This document shows, piece by piece, positions 25,204 to 36,415 of a stretch of 64,000 nt of DNA. The position numbers were made by a program, and so were the translations under genes. The first letter of the stretch is position 1; every line of letters begins with the position of its first letter. The notes under the pieces are model-generated. The model was given only the letters and a program-made list of their open reading frames with translations. It ran no database searches and was not told where the DNA came from. Origin of the DNA: Triplophysa rosa (lineage: Eukaryota > Chordata > Actinopteri > Cypriniformes > Nemacheilidae); contig NC_079913.1 in assembly GCF_024868665.1 (NCBI RefSeq), positions 15,601,250-15,665,249 of the forward strand. Reading direction: 5' to 3'.

Positions 25204-25644
25204 TCTTAAAGGGACACTACACCCAAAAATGAAAATCCTGTCATCGTTTCCTCGCCTTCGAGTTGTTCCAAATGTGTATAAATGTCTTTGTTCTGATGAA
25301 CACAGAGAAAGTTATTTGGAAGAATGCTTATAACCAGACAGATCTCAACACCCATTGACTCCCATAGTAGGAAAAATACTTTATCTTTTTTTTGGTTCTG
25401 CTGAACACAATAGAAGATATTTTGAAGAATGTGGGACAGCAAACAGTTCTGGGGCACTTTTGACTACCATTTTTTTTCCTACTATGGGAGTCAATGGGTG
25501 TTGAGATCTGTTTGGTTATAAGCATCATTTCAAATACCTTTCTCTGTGTTCATCAGAACACAGACATTTATACAGATTTGGAACAACTCGAAGGCGAGTA
25601 AATGTTGACAGACTTGTCATTTTTGGGTGAAGTATCCCTTTAAG
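25204..25644. mobile_element. Complete palindromic MITE (TTCACCC family)
   Basis: The left end cttaaagggacactacaccc and the right end gggtgaagtatccctttaag are inverted. The arms continue through gttgttccaaatgtgtataa and its complement, with a mirrored centre around ttccatagtaggaaaa-type text. It is about 440 bp and the best preserved copy of this family in the window. Confidence 0.75.
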
Positions 25645-26469
25645 ATTGATGTTTACTGCACAGCTTTCACACACCGGCTGGCCTCCGTTACACAGACATT
25701 TATAGCAGAAGACCATTAAACGGGACACACGTTATGTTGATACCAATAATAAAATGAGGCATTTTTCTTTTCTTCTTTTGAAATATTAATCTATTAACCA
25801 AATGTTCAATCCAATACAACCTAACACTGGATTTTGGCCTGTCTGGCTATTGCAAGCTTTGCTAAATAAATTCAGGGACTGACCTAGACTCAACATGCAC
25901 AACATGATTTAAATGAAAGTGATTTGACTACAGCCAATGAGCATACAGAATCAGATATCAGACAAATGAAATAAAAACGGAGCATGAAATAGTGTGCACA
26001 CACCTAATACATTTCACTACATCAATGATACTGTAACAAGCAGGCTCATCTGTACTTTTACTTTTCCTCTTGCATCTGTAACTTATTCTTTAACTTACTT
26101 ACAGATTTTTTGTGAAAAAACTCATTAGAATTCCAAATGATGCACTACTTACAGCCATCTTTGAGAGATTTGTGTGTTCGGGCTTGACCATTTTCTTTTT
26201 TTGTTTGTTTTTACTGCATGTCTCATCATTCAAATTATGTTGCATAAATCAATTTGCATAAAAAACAATTCATCAAAATTTGTGTAAGAAAATAAAACGG
26301 AATGTAAAACTAAGCGAACACCCTATTCAGAAGTCAGTACAGTTTGATGTCCAGCCCTGTCCATTGATGCAGGTGAACTGGGAGGTTTTCTTCAGTCCAA
26401 CGTTTGAAGTACTGTACTTGCAAGCTCATTCATTCTCGTTGGTTTAAATGTGTTCTCATCTTGTTTCAG
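25645..26469. other. Region upstream of lectin gene A
   Basis: No coding exon seen. A 5' non-coding exon and promoter of lectin gene A should lie here or further upstream, because its start-codon exon is preceded by a splice acceptor. I could not identify them. Confidence 0.3.
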
Positions 26470-26532
26470 ATTCATTTCATACTGCAAATCCACCAAGAAT
26501 GGAAAGACCGATTCATGTGCTGGTGTTCTCAG
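26470..26532 (+). CDS. Lectin A exon 1: start codon and signal peptide
   Basis: A splice acceptor (tcatcttgtttcag) precedes 29 bp of 5' UTR and the ATG at 26499, then 11 codons and one extra base before the donor gtcagt at 26533. The reading continues in phase into the exon at 30308, where more hydrophobic residues complete a signal peptide. Confidence 0.6.
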
Positions 26533-29500
26533 GTCAGTGTGTGACTTCACGCATGTTTGTGTGTGTGTAGAATGTGATGTTCAGTAATCCCTGTTGGCAG
26601 ATTTGGAGTTGATGTTTTGTGATGAGATGAGTTTTATGTTAGTTTTATCAAACAATAAGTGGTCTTTGAATGTTATTTATCAAGTAGGCTCTATATCACA
26701 TTGGGAAATACATTATTGCTTGTTTGAACGTTGAATGCATGTGATCCGTGAGCTCTTAAAGGGACAGCAGCAGAATAAATAAATCTGTTTAAACGCTCAT
26801 CAAACAACAAAAAACTAAGAAATAAACACACTCGCTGCTCCTAACTGATTCACTTTAATAACTTTAATATGGTTTAATATTTCATTTGTACTGTGAAGCC
26901 TATGAAGTATTATTTTACATTTGATTACTTTATTCAGTTGCTGTACCTGATAACCACAGTGAAAAGCACCGTTAAAGGGACAGTTCACCCAAAAATGAAA
27001 ATTCTCTTATCGTTTACTCAACTTCACGTTGTTCCAAACCTGTACACATTTCTTTGTTCTGTTAAACACAAAGGAAGATATATCTGGAAGAATGTCAGTA
27101 ACCAAACAAATCTCACCCCCCGTTTACAGCCATTTTAGGGAACATAAATACTATGGGAGTCAATGGGGGATGAGATATTGTTGGTTACTGACATTCTTAC
27201 AAATATCTTCAACAGAACAAATACATGTATACAGGTTTGGAACAACTAGAGAGTGAATAATTCAGAACAGAAGTGTTATTTTTTGGTGAACTATCCCTTT
27301 AATTTCATTTGTTTGTTTGCTTTATTACATTTGTGCTATTGCTCGTAATTAGATTATTTGTGTCAATTTTATTACTTACTAATTCACTGTCTTTGACTAT
27401 ATATGGCATTTCTGTGAGTTATATTGTAAATTAAAAACTAGATAATATTATATATTTATTACTTTTTGTATATAAAAAAGGGCCAGTAAGAATGTAGAAA
27501 TTAAATAATGAATAATAGTCATCATGCAATGACAATGATAAGTCATCACGATCAACTAAACGCTGGATTCTTAAAGGTATGCAAGGTTCACAACATAAAC
27601 TCATAATGGTTGTTGTAAACTTCTGAAACCTTAATGGACGCACAAAGGTCTGTTATTGCGGTGACATTACGCTCATAAACATTTTGCCGTGTGAAACGAA
27701 ACATCACTGCATATCTGTCAGTCACACCGCACTGCCACAGTGGTGCTCGCTCCCGCAGGAGCCTTTCTATCCATTTTCCACTGCCGCTGCAGTACTCGCT
27801 CCCCCAGGGGCCCAACCTTCTCCTCAGATGGCACAACAGCATATCTCCCACTCGCTCCTGCAGGAACCTTATCTTTACTCAGCACTACTACAGTAGTGCC
27901 CCGCTCCACAAGAGCCTTACCATCCTTCCTAACTGCCGCAGCAGCGCTCGCTCCAGTGGAGCCCAGTCCTCTTCCTCCAAGACCGCTGCAGCTTCTCCTA
28001 CCTTCGCTCCCTCGGGAGCCTTCTTCTATACTCCACACTGCTGCAGTAGTGCCCCGCTCCACATCTTCCTTCCTCACTGACGCAGTAATGCTCGCTTATG
28101 TAATAACCAACCATCTCACAGACTAGTAAAGGTCCATCAACCTCAAGCCAGCCTCATTTTGGGGATCACATTGCTCCGGCTGCTGTCCCACACTAATTGC
28201 ATCTTTTGGGGGGAAAGACCCGAGTCCGGGCACATACCGGGCCCGAGGCCCTCTCCCCGGACAAGGGGCAGGTGATCCGAGTTCGGGAGGAATTATCAAG
28301 CTCGGAGCTCCCTCCCCGGGACAGTACGCCAAATAAGCATACTATCCGTCCCACCTTATTATCTGCTGTTATCATGCTATTCTGATGACGAAATTCAGTT
28401 ATTCACTTTTTTTTTTACATTATATGATGTTTTCATTTATGTGCAGTTATGTGCAGGATGTTTTTAGAAAAGGTTACCAGATGTTAAACAAACCCACTAC
28501 ATCGGCAAACAACATGGTGATTACAACCCCATTACACCAAACTCTATCATGGCCTTCTTTGCCAAAAGAAATAAAGGGCAATATGCCAATTCAAGCAAAT
28601 ACTGACAAAACATCAACATCCAAACTTTTGTTAATTCTCAAGAACTGTTTTATGTTTATGAAAATAAAGTAAAATTGGAGTTGTTGTAGAAATAAGGTAA
28701 AATAAAATACATCTCATGATTTGTAGATGACTTTTGTTGTGTTCTTTGATCATGTTTCTTTTGTTGTATGAACGTGACCTATTAGTTAGATATGGTGACC
28801 CATAACCCATCCAGAGAGTAGTGAACACACGCAGAGCAAGTGGTGACCACACATACACCCACTCAAGGGCACCTCAGTCGTTACCCGCCGGCCCTGAGGA
28901 TCGAACCGGCAACCTTCTGGACACGAGTCCGACTCTCATTAGGCCACGACTGCCCAGTATGAACATGTTTCCATGTTCAATCCCAGATAGCAACCAAACC
29001 AGCAAATTGTTGCGGCCCAAATCCGGCCCACACCTTACTCCCCATAACCCCTCATCTGGCCCACATACCGCGTGGAATGATGGCACTTGGGTGGACCGCT
29101 CCTGTTTGCCAGGTTTGGGCCACAAGCAAGCCAAAGCAATGCCGCATGTCAGCCAAAAACAAAACAAATAAAGCAGAGCTGACCCAAATATAGTCAACAG
29201 TTCATTTTAATTCTGGCCCAGATTTATCCCCAAACCAACACCTTTCTGTGCTCCTGTTTGACAGAATTTGTATTGAGTTTCATTATTATTATAGTGATGA
29301 TTGAGTCATTAGTGATGAACATCTGCTGTTAACAAACACAATCACTGCAGAAAAGATCAACAAAAACTAAAAAAATAAATTTACCTAAAGAAACACAACA
29401 ACTACAATACAAATATTTGCTATCTGGGATGTGATCAGTTTGAAAAATACTACCAAAGCAAATTAAACGTTCTCTAGATTCTAACTTGCAGCAAGATTGA

Positions 29501-32500
29501 AAGATGTTGTTAAAGTGATAGTTCTCCCAAAAATGAAAATTCAAAAAAGTCATCATTTACTCACCCTCTTGTCATTTCAAACCTTTATGACTTTATTTCT
29601 TCTGCAGAACACACAATAATTAATTTTGAAGAAACTTGGTAACCGAACAGCACAGCCCCCCATTCACTTTATTGTATGATCCCCAAACCAATGCGATCTT
29701 CATTTGTTCTTGTTATCACCTCTTAGATGTGGGTCGGCTTCTTCAAAAATGCATCACTTTGATTAAACAGCTGAGATAATTAGCATTTTTTGTTAAAGAC
29801 TCCGCTCAGATTAGACTCAGAAGAACAATGATTAAAAACAGATCAAATATATAAGTTCTTGGTTCAGAGATTCTGTACTTTTTACAAAGGTGTGTGACAG
29901 CGCCACCTGCTGTACAACCGTACAAACACTGATTGGTTCCCTTTGGCAGGGAACGGTTGATTTTTAAATGACGAGATAACTTGGGAAAGAGTTAACAACA
30001 TTTTTCAAAATATCTTCGTTTGTGTTCTGCGGAAGAAAGCCAGTCATACAGGTTTGAAATGACATGAGGTTGAGTAAATGATGACAGAAGTTTTGTTTTT
30101 GGGTGAACCGTCACTTTAAGTTGTCCTGGTTAGTTGCCATGACTCAAAAGATGTTCACTGGTAATATTCACAGAGCAATCAGCGATAGAAACCAGATGTT
30201 TTTTAAAAACATATCAGCCTACATGTACATATTGACAGAGAGTCTTTGTGAGCTAATAAGGATTAAGGGTTAACCCAAGTGTTTGTGTTAAACTTTTCTC
30301 TTGACAGGACTCTGTCTGCTCATCCGGAGCATCTCATGTGAGTTTGTTCTGATCCCACAGCAGAAGACCTGGGATGAGGCACAACTTTACTGTAGACAGA
30401 ATCACTTTGACCTGGTCACTCTTCACAGCATTGAAGACTGGACGAATGTTAAGACAGCAGTTGGACCGGCATTGAATTCAGTGGTCTGGACTGGACTTTA
30501 CAATGACATTGACAGCTGGCGCTGGTCTTATCAAGACGAGCAAATGACACTTGAGCTTTGGAAATCTGGACAACCAGACAACAACGCAGGAATACAGGAA
30601 TGCATTTGCATTGATTCCGGAGAATGGTCTGACACCAAGTGCGCAAGTCCATATCCCGTGTTTTGCTACGATGGTAAGAAATAAAACCAACATGTTGCTT
30701 TCTCCCGTAAAACACGAGTAAGAGTTCTTAATTTACTGAGTGATGGTTTGTTCAGCTGGTCATTGATAACAAACATAAAGACGCAGATCATGAAGTAACA
30801 CGTCAGACATAAGAACTGAAAATAAATGATGAACAATTACAAACAATGTTATTGCATTACTGTATAACTCAACTTCAGGTTAAACAAAATGTCTAAATGT
30901 AAATAGTCCTTAAAGAATGATCACATATTATTGGAATTAAACACAAAAAGCATACAGACATTACAAAATATACAATATAACAATTAAAGTAATAAACAAA
31001 AGACTCACACCGGGGGTCATTCTAAAAAGGGAGCTTATTTAATTCCATTAAATGAGGTTCTAGATAGCAAGCAACCATTGAATTAATGTTAAAAATGGTT
31101 GATATGTCAATGTTAATGGAATTGAATCAATATCACTTTTGCACCCGCAATTAATATTGACAAAATGTTGACATTAAAATCACCATTATTGTGATCAGTG
31201 TTTGGTTCAGTTGGGCTCTGGACTCTGGACATTCTTTCAGTGTTTACAGTAGTGATTTACTAAGAGCGCTTGTACATTGATAGAGAAGATGTTTTGAAAA
31301 GCTGAAGTTGGAACAGTTTTCTTTACGATGAGTGTCAGACAGTAGTAAAGTTAAGCTTCTTTAAACAATATTGGTTCACAAAATTCACAATTATAAACGT
31401 ACAGAAGCTGCTGACACAGTCAGACACCAACACTCATCACACAAATCTCAACAACGGTGACAAACATCAAACTAATTCAGATAAACAGATCAACTGCAAT
31501 GCATGCTGGGAGTCATGAATGAGTTTTGTACTATGATGTTACCCAGCATGCATTGCAGCATGCATTTTTCTTTTGTTGATTGTCACCATTGTTGAGATTC
31601 ATACACTGATTCTTCATGTCCAACTGATTCAGAACTGTAACAGTTTTGTGAAAATCCTTCATTCTGTTAGTCGTCCATAACGCTGCTTTAATCTCTTTAA
31701 ACTGTGTCGTAACTCTGCATTCACATGTTAATAACAGAACGCACTCAAAATAATTTAAACAATTCCGTAGTGATGTAACATTTTCTGATCTCACTGTATC
31801 TTAGTTCTCTTGACCACAACATATGTGTCTACTCGCATTGACAGCTAAAGAGAACTTAACATGAAAACGCAAGAGTCAAGAGGCCAACTAAAGCAAACAC
31901 TGATCACAATAATGGGGCTTTGGAAAGCTCGAATTTACATCACTGGAGTGGTTTTATTGTCGTTTGCTTCATTGCTCTGTCTGTTACAGTACTCAAATGC
32001 AAAAACACATTCTCTTTCAATGGATATACAGTATATCAGGGTGTGTAACTGATCAAATCTCTTGTTTCAGAATCATATACGTTCAGAATGTCAAAGCTGC
32101 ATGTATGCATTGTAGATTGTAAATAAACACAATTAAACTGGTTCATTTCATTTTGTTATCATTTATTACAGAAACCAAAGCCGGAGGAGACAGATTTGTG
32201 TATGTCAACGACATCGACAGGTCCTGGCATGAAGCTCAGAGTTACTGCAGACAGCACTACACCGATCTGGCCACCATTCGCACTCAAGCTGAGAACGATC
32301 AGCTGCTGCAAGTATCTGGTAGAGCATGGATTGGTCTTTTTAGAGACTCGTGGAAGTGGTCAGATGGAACAGATGTCTCCATGTCCTCCATTAACTGGAT
32401 GTCTACTACACGTGGTGTAACTGGGAAGACCCGACCTTGTGGTGCTGCAGATACTGCTGGTAGGATAACTGATGAAGACTGCTCAACAACCCTTCCATTC

Positions 32501-34101
32501 ATCTGCAAATGGTGTAAGTTTCATGCGTGATCCTCTGTAACAGTAGTGAGGTGGGATGCAGTAACATTTTCCTTCATCCAGAACTGCAAATTAGTCTTTA
32601 TTTTAGTTGGGCTGTCTGATCATAATGGTGACTTCAAACATAATGAAACCACTGTAATGAACTGGAGTTCAATCTCTGTTAATTCTCAATAAGATCTTAC
32701 ACAGATGACAGAAATAAAGTGAAAGTGGTGTCTGTAATAAGTGAAGATGTTAATGATGTTTGTGTTTAATTCTCCTCTGGTGAGATCTTGACAGACTTCA
32801 TGTGTTCAACTGTTATTTACACTTAATGTTCATCTAAGACCTTGTGACTTCAGTGAGTTAATCTTCAAACAGTCATTACAGTAGTTTACTGTAAAACAGT
32901 ACTGACAAGAGTGTTGCCGATATATTACTGTAGAAATGGCAGGTAAGGGCTAACGGTGTAGCCTTAAGCCTTGTCTGTGAAACCGGGCCAAAATATACTT
33001 GAGACGTTACGTAATAAAGCATATTTCTTACCTTCAACCTTTAATCTACGCATGCATTTGTTTACTATTTATTCTATTGCCCAAGAACGATATTGATCTT
33101 AATCTGTTCAAGTGAGAACAGTAAAACATGCAACATTATTTTTGTTTTTATTGCACAGTGACTTTTATGTAATGTACTGCTTATTTGCAAAATAGTATTC
33201 GAGAATAAATATAAAGTATTGTTCCAATAGATTCAAAGAAGCAGATTGTGAAGCTGGAGGTGAAATCTGCCCAGAATCTAAATGATCCTGCAGTGAGAGA
33301 CACCATTTTGCAGTGGGTAAGTATCTGTCTGTCTGTACATTATTTTATTTGTTTATTTAGTTTATTTCAGTTCTTCTGAAAAAATGTTTGCCTGAGCAAT
33401 TTTACTTTGACTTTGCTCAAAAAGTTATTTCACAATTGATTTCAGAATGGACTTCACTATGCTTAAGAAGAAAAAAAAAACATATGTTGATTTTTATTTT
33501 AAACGAGTGGCAAGGGGAAGGGCTAAAATTGATAAATTTCTTAGGGGTGACCCTAATCGAGCGGGAAACCCCTAAGAGCGGGGTGACCCCTAAGAAATGG
33601 GACACCACTACTACAACGTCATTGTCACTGATCCTACGAAGATGCGGCAATGTTTATCTTAAACTTCCAAGATGCTGCTGTCAGATGAGGTCATATAAAT
33701 TTCATGGATTACAGCCTAAAAAGTGACCCTAAATTTTGAGAAAGACCTGTCTTAAGACATTTTTTCAGGACTACGTAACATTATAGCGTAACATTAATAG
33801 CGAAAAAAGGAGAGACAAAAAATCAGACAGAGCAAGAGAGACATTCTTCGGACTTAGGCTCAGGAAGGATCTAGGACATTTTTATTTTCCCCCACAATGA
33901 ATTCTTTTTTCACCTAGCAGTTCAGGGCCACCGTAATAAAAGATTGATTGTGTTCTTCAGTTGAAGCAGAAACTGAAGGATCATGGGATAGAGAAGGACA
34001 CAACATTGACATGGAGACTGCAGCCTGATGGAAATGTTTTCACACCAAAACATTATTGTGAAGAAATGAATCCTCAGCCTTGTGACCTTTCACCTGTCTA
34101 A
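26499..34101 (+). CDS. Lectin gene A: secreted two-CTLD C-type lectin
   Basis: Five coding exons join in phase: 26499-26532, 30308-30673, 32172-32513, 33231-33316, 33961-34101 (969 nt, 322 residues). Exon 1 and the start of exon 2 make a signal peptide ([20 protein letters not shown]), so secretion is predicted. CTLD1 covers about 24-132, with cysteines 40, 110, 123 and 131, QPD at 100-102 and WSD at 118-120, as in calcium-dependent galactose-type lectins. CTLD2 (about 135-246) has no EPN or QPD motif. Exons 4-5 encode a charged tail typical of fish multi-CTLD genes. Introns 1-3 are phase 1 and intron 4 is phase 0. All splice sites are GT-AG. An AATAAA lies at 34533-34538. Nearest relatives are the fish mannose-receptor-like expansion; the ligand is unknown. 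Exon calls are firm, while the far-off first exon (3.8-kb intron) is inferred from phase and signal peptide. Confidence 0.75.
26971..27302. mobile_element. Palindromic MITE (TTCACCC family), in lectin A intron 1
   Basis: The left end gttaaagggacagttcaccc and right end tggtgaactatccctttaa are inverted copies; internal words gttgttccaaacctgtacac and its complement mirror each other. Confidence 0.75.
27303..27680. other. Lectin A intron 1, no further feature
   Basis: AT-rich intronic sequence without an exon candidate. Confidence 0.4.
27690..28110 (+). repeat. Degenerate GC-rich minisatellite
   Basis: A roughly 45-50-bp unit with the core 'cagtagtgctcgctccagcaggagcc' in varied forms recurs (27725, 27790, 27850, 27890, 27945, 28000, 28045, 28085). 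It keeps several frames open on both strands, which explains the overlapping proline- and serine-rich reading frames. No gene evidence. Confidence 0.55.
28130..28345. repeat. GC-rich block, possible retroelement remnant
   Basis: A compositional island (ccgggcccgaggccctctcc and cggagctccctccccgggac) in an AT-rich intron. It follows the minisatellite directly and may be the end of the same unidentified element. Confidence 0.3.
28795..28957 (-). mobile_element. tRNA-derived SINE fragment
   Basis: On the minus strand it begins gggcagtcgtggcctaatga and continues with gagtcggactcgtgtccaga and the B-box word ggttcgatcc. Then comes gaggtgcccttgagtgggtg, the central segment of fish tRNA-derived SINEs. 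The head has lost several bases of the A-box region. Confidence 0.65.
28982..29428. mobile_element. MITE with CCCAGATAGCAA ends (copy 1)
   Basis: It starts cccagatagcaacc and ends ttgctatctggg, with the sequence AT outside both ends. The body shares ggcccacaccttactcccca and aacacctttctgtgctcctg with the element at 59265-59771. It lies in lectin A intron 1. Confidence 0.7.
29510..30120. mobile_element. Palindromic MITE (TTCACCC family), interrupted
   Basis: The left half (29510-29670) and right half (30001-30120, ending ccgtcactttaag) carry the family arms. About 330 bp of other sequence separates them, so a later insertion or an expanded centre is likely. Confidence 0.6.
30308..30673 (+). 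CDS. Lectin A exon 2: CTLD1
   Basis: Acceptor cttttctcttgacag, donor gtaagaa. It encodes the end of the signal peptide and a complete C-type lectin fold with W33, C40, WTGL at 72-75, QPD 100-102, C110, WSD 118-120, C123 and C131. QPD with WSD predicts calcium-dependent binding, with a galactose-like preference by family rule. Confidence 0.85.
30674..31058. other. Lectin A intron 2, 5' part
   Basis: AT-rich intron sequence with no further exon candidate. Confidence 0.4.
31059..31915. mobile_element. Palindromic element (GCATGCTGGG family), copy A
   Basis: The left arm (tagatagcaagcaaccattg, then tgatcagtgtttggttcag) is followed by the core hairpin with gcaatgcatgctggg at 31496 and cccagcatgcattgcagc at 31542. 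An inverted arm (gtcaagaggccaactaaagc) follows near 31875. The right terminus is unclear. It fills most of lectin A intron 2. The open frame over its right arm at 31861-32052 has no lectin similarity. Confidence 0.6.
32172..32513 (+). CDS. Lectin A exon 3: CTLD2
   Basis: Acceptor ttatttattacag-like, donor gtaagt. It encodes 113 full codons of a CTLD with the [14 protein letters not shown] core. The calcium-site triplet is absent, so sugar binding through the classical site is unlikely. It is the same length (342 bp) as an exon of lectin gene B. Confidence 0.85.
32514..33230. other. Lectin A intron 3
   Basis: No feature beyond AT-rich intronic sequence. Confidence 0.4.
33231..33316 (+). CDS. 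Lectin A exon 4: charged tail, part 1
   Basis: Acceptor gttccaatag, donor gtaagt. It encodes [20 protein letters not shown] and a few more residues, a lysine-rich stretch found after the last CTLD in many fish lectin genes of this type. It leaves in phase 0. Confidence 0.7.
33317..33960. other. Lectin A intron 4
   Basis: Intron between the two tail exons. The open frame at 33388-33726 shows no domain and crosses no splice site used by the gene. Confidence 0.4.
33961..34101 (+). CDS. Lectin A exon 5: tail and stop
   Basis: Acceptor ttgtgttcttcag. It continues in phase with [20 protein letters not shown] and further residues to the TAA at 34099-34101. No membrane segment, so the product should be secreted. 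Confidence 0.7.
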   Translation: MKQKLKDHGIEKDTTLTWRLQPDGNVFTPKHYCEEMNPQPCDLSPV

Positions 34102-34560
34102 TAATTAGTCATTCTATTTATTTTACTGTATGTAAACATGCAGATGGTAGTTTATTGGGTTTAATGGGGCTGTGCTGAGCACATAATTCATACTTTAAAT
34201 TTCACTGATATTTTAAAATTTCTTTCTGAAGATTAGGAAATAATGGCTTTATAAAATGTTAAATGATGACATTGTTGTAATTCTGTGTTGTTGTGGTTGT
34301 GACGATTTATTCAGCATCTACTGCTACATGAATAATCATAAACGGGGTTAGTAAATAATTTAGACTTTAATTTTCTTTTAGTCATCTTAAACTATAATTA
34401 CAAACATACATCAGTAAATTTACATTATATTTATTCTGTTCAATTTTATTTCATTGCCATTATTTAAATGTGTAGTAATGAGTTGTATCCGTATGAAGTC
34501 AATTTCCAAAGACCTGTGAACTAAAGTTGAGAAATAAACTGTATGCTTTATCTGATGTTT
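34102..34560 (+). other. Lectin A 3' UTR
   Basis: Non-coding sequence after the stop, with AATAAA at 34533-34538, which gives a 3' UTR of roughly 450 nt. Confidence 0.5.
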
Positions 34561-34984
34561 AGCAATTTTTGGGGGGCATCAATTGTAAGGTTTAACTATA
34601 AATAAAAGTAAAATGAAAAAGAATACTTTCAGTGAATGAAAACTGAACACTTATCAAATACGACGTCCATTTGATATTGTATTTACATGAACAATCATGC
34701 ATTTTAGGTTAAAACACTTCAGTATGTAGATTTTATGCTTTTAATGTGTCGGTTAACCTTCTTAGGTAATTCTCACATCTTTTTATTTCTATAATTTATT
34801 GGTTTACATAGAGCTTCATTTCTTAAAATCATGAATTTCAGTGTGGGTGCTTGGTAACTTATCTGTATGAAACAAAGACAGACCAATCTATTTCTTATCT
34901 GCCCTCTTCCTCCGCATCTCCTTCATCCACTGGTCAAGTGAAATGGCAGCATTTTGGGGACAGTATATGAATCCATAATAGTGC

Positions 34985-35640
34985 ACTGTAAAAATGAAAT
35001 GTATTTTTACAGAGAAAAAACAGTAGAATTGAACAGTAACATCTCATTTTAATCAGAACTGTGAAATTCCATAAAAAAGCATACATTGACACCTAATGTA
35101 CATGTCACCTGTTCTTTAACTGATTAAATGTGTTACTGGAGAAAACACTCTATTTCCTTTAAATTAAAGTCATTGTTGTGTATTGTTAACCTGACATGTC
35201 CTTTAAAAAATGTTCATGTTTATTTTCTTGTCAGAGTTGGATAAAGTGTATTTTTACTGAAAGATCCATTAGAATTTCACAGCCATATCACATTTTTATC
35301 ATAACTGTAAAAAATATTTAAAAAACACACATTGACACCAAATATAGTCTTTATTTTCCCAGTTGAATTTAGCAGCGGCTACATGTACTAGTTGTGTTAT
35401 ATATTCTATTTACACCATGTAGACTTCACAGTTCTTTGTGATAAATGTAAATATTAATTAGATGTTATCTGTACACTGTAAAAAATAAATGTATTTTTAC
35501 AGGGAAAATGCAGTGTAACGTAACAGTATTTTCACATTTTTTATTAAAATAGTAAAACTCCATAAAACGCCATACATTTACACCAAATTGACATTTTTCC
35601 ATGTTACTGAAAAACGATGTTTTCTTTTAAACAAAAGTAA
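34985..35640. repeat. Three spaced copies of a CTGTAAAAA-type repeat
   Basis: The phrase gtgtatttttactg or atgtatttttacag, followed by an acagtaac-like word and cataaaa(ac)gccatacattgacacc, recurs at about 34994, 35248 and 35490, roughly 245 bp apart. It looks like a tandem block of a short interspersed element. No coding signal. Confidence 0.55.
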
Positions 35641-36230
35641 TGATCATGAAATCTGAAAATGCACTTCTGTCCTCTAGTGATGATCTTTCTCTGATGAAGT
35701 GAGTTTGACGGCTTGAGCAGAACATGTTGTTTTTATTCATCAATCAATCACAGTAGAAAACATGAGCCACACCCACTATTCATCCTCATTCAATATGAAG
35801 TTTCATTGTGAAATATGTCAGAAAACTGAAGACAATCACCACTTCTGCTTCACAGGGACTTTCACAAATCAACATGCTGCAGAACATGAATGACTTGATG
35901 TTTCATTGTTATTAAAGTCTCCATTAATGTGATCAGTGTTTACTTTAGTTGAGCTCTTCACCCTTCATCTAATATACTGTGATCTCTCTTTGGGCTGGAA
36001 AATGAAGGACACTCAGAAGAGAAAATGATCAGATTTATTTGTCTGGTTGATGATGATGATGTGAATCGTCTAGTTGAGTGTTGGTATTATGTGATTCATA
36101 TTTTTGTTGGGTGTTTGTTATATCTGTGTGAATGAGCTTCGGCTGAAAGCACAGATTTCTTGTGATAACATTCATATGAACAGATTGAGAAAACATAATG
36201 TACATTAAAATACTGGAGATGGTTTTTCAC
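35641..36230. other. Intergenic between the lectin genes
   Basis: No gene seen. It contains the arm word gatcagtgtttactttagtt near 35930, which belongs to the palindromic family whose core follows. Confidence 0.4.
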
Positions 36231-36235
36231 ACATA

Positions 36236-36415
36236 GACATGAATAATCAATGTATGAATCTCAACAGTGGTGACATTAAATGAAAAGCTTCATGTTGCAA
36301 TGCATGCTGGGAATCATGGATGAGTTTTGAACTATGATGGTACCCAGAATGCATTGCGTTTATCTGAATAGTTTGTTATCACCATTGTTGAGATGAACAG
36401 GCTGAATCTTGATGT
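36236..36415. mobile_element. Palindromic element core (GCATGCTGGG family), copy B
   Basis: Inverted text: gcaatgcatgctgggaatca at about 36298 and a slightly mutated cccagaatgcattgcg at 36343. The outer words ctcaacagtggtgac and gttatcaccattgttgag mirror each other. Confidence 0.6.

Noticed and set aside
27691..28126. Overlapping long frames on both strands
   Set aside because: Produced by a GC-rich tandem repeat; no splice context and no domain.
31861..32052. Open frame with a hydrophobic stretch upstream of lectin A exon 3
   Set aside because: Its first third is the right arm of the palindromic transposon, and it would not splice into exon 3 in the needed phase; the signal peptide comes from the exon at 26499.
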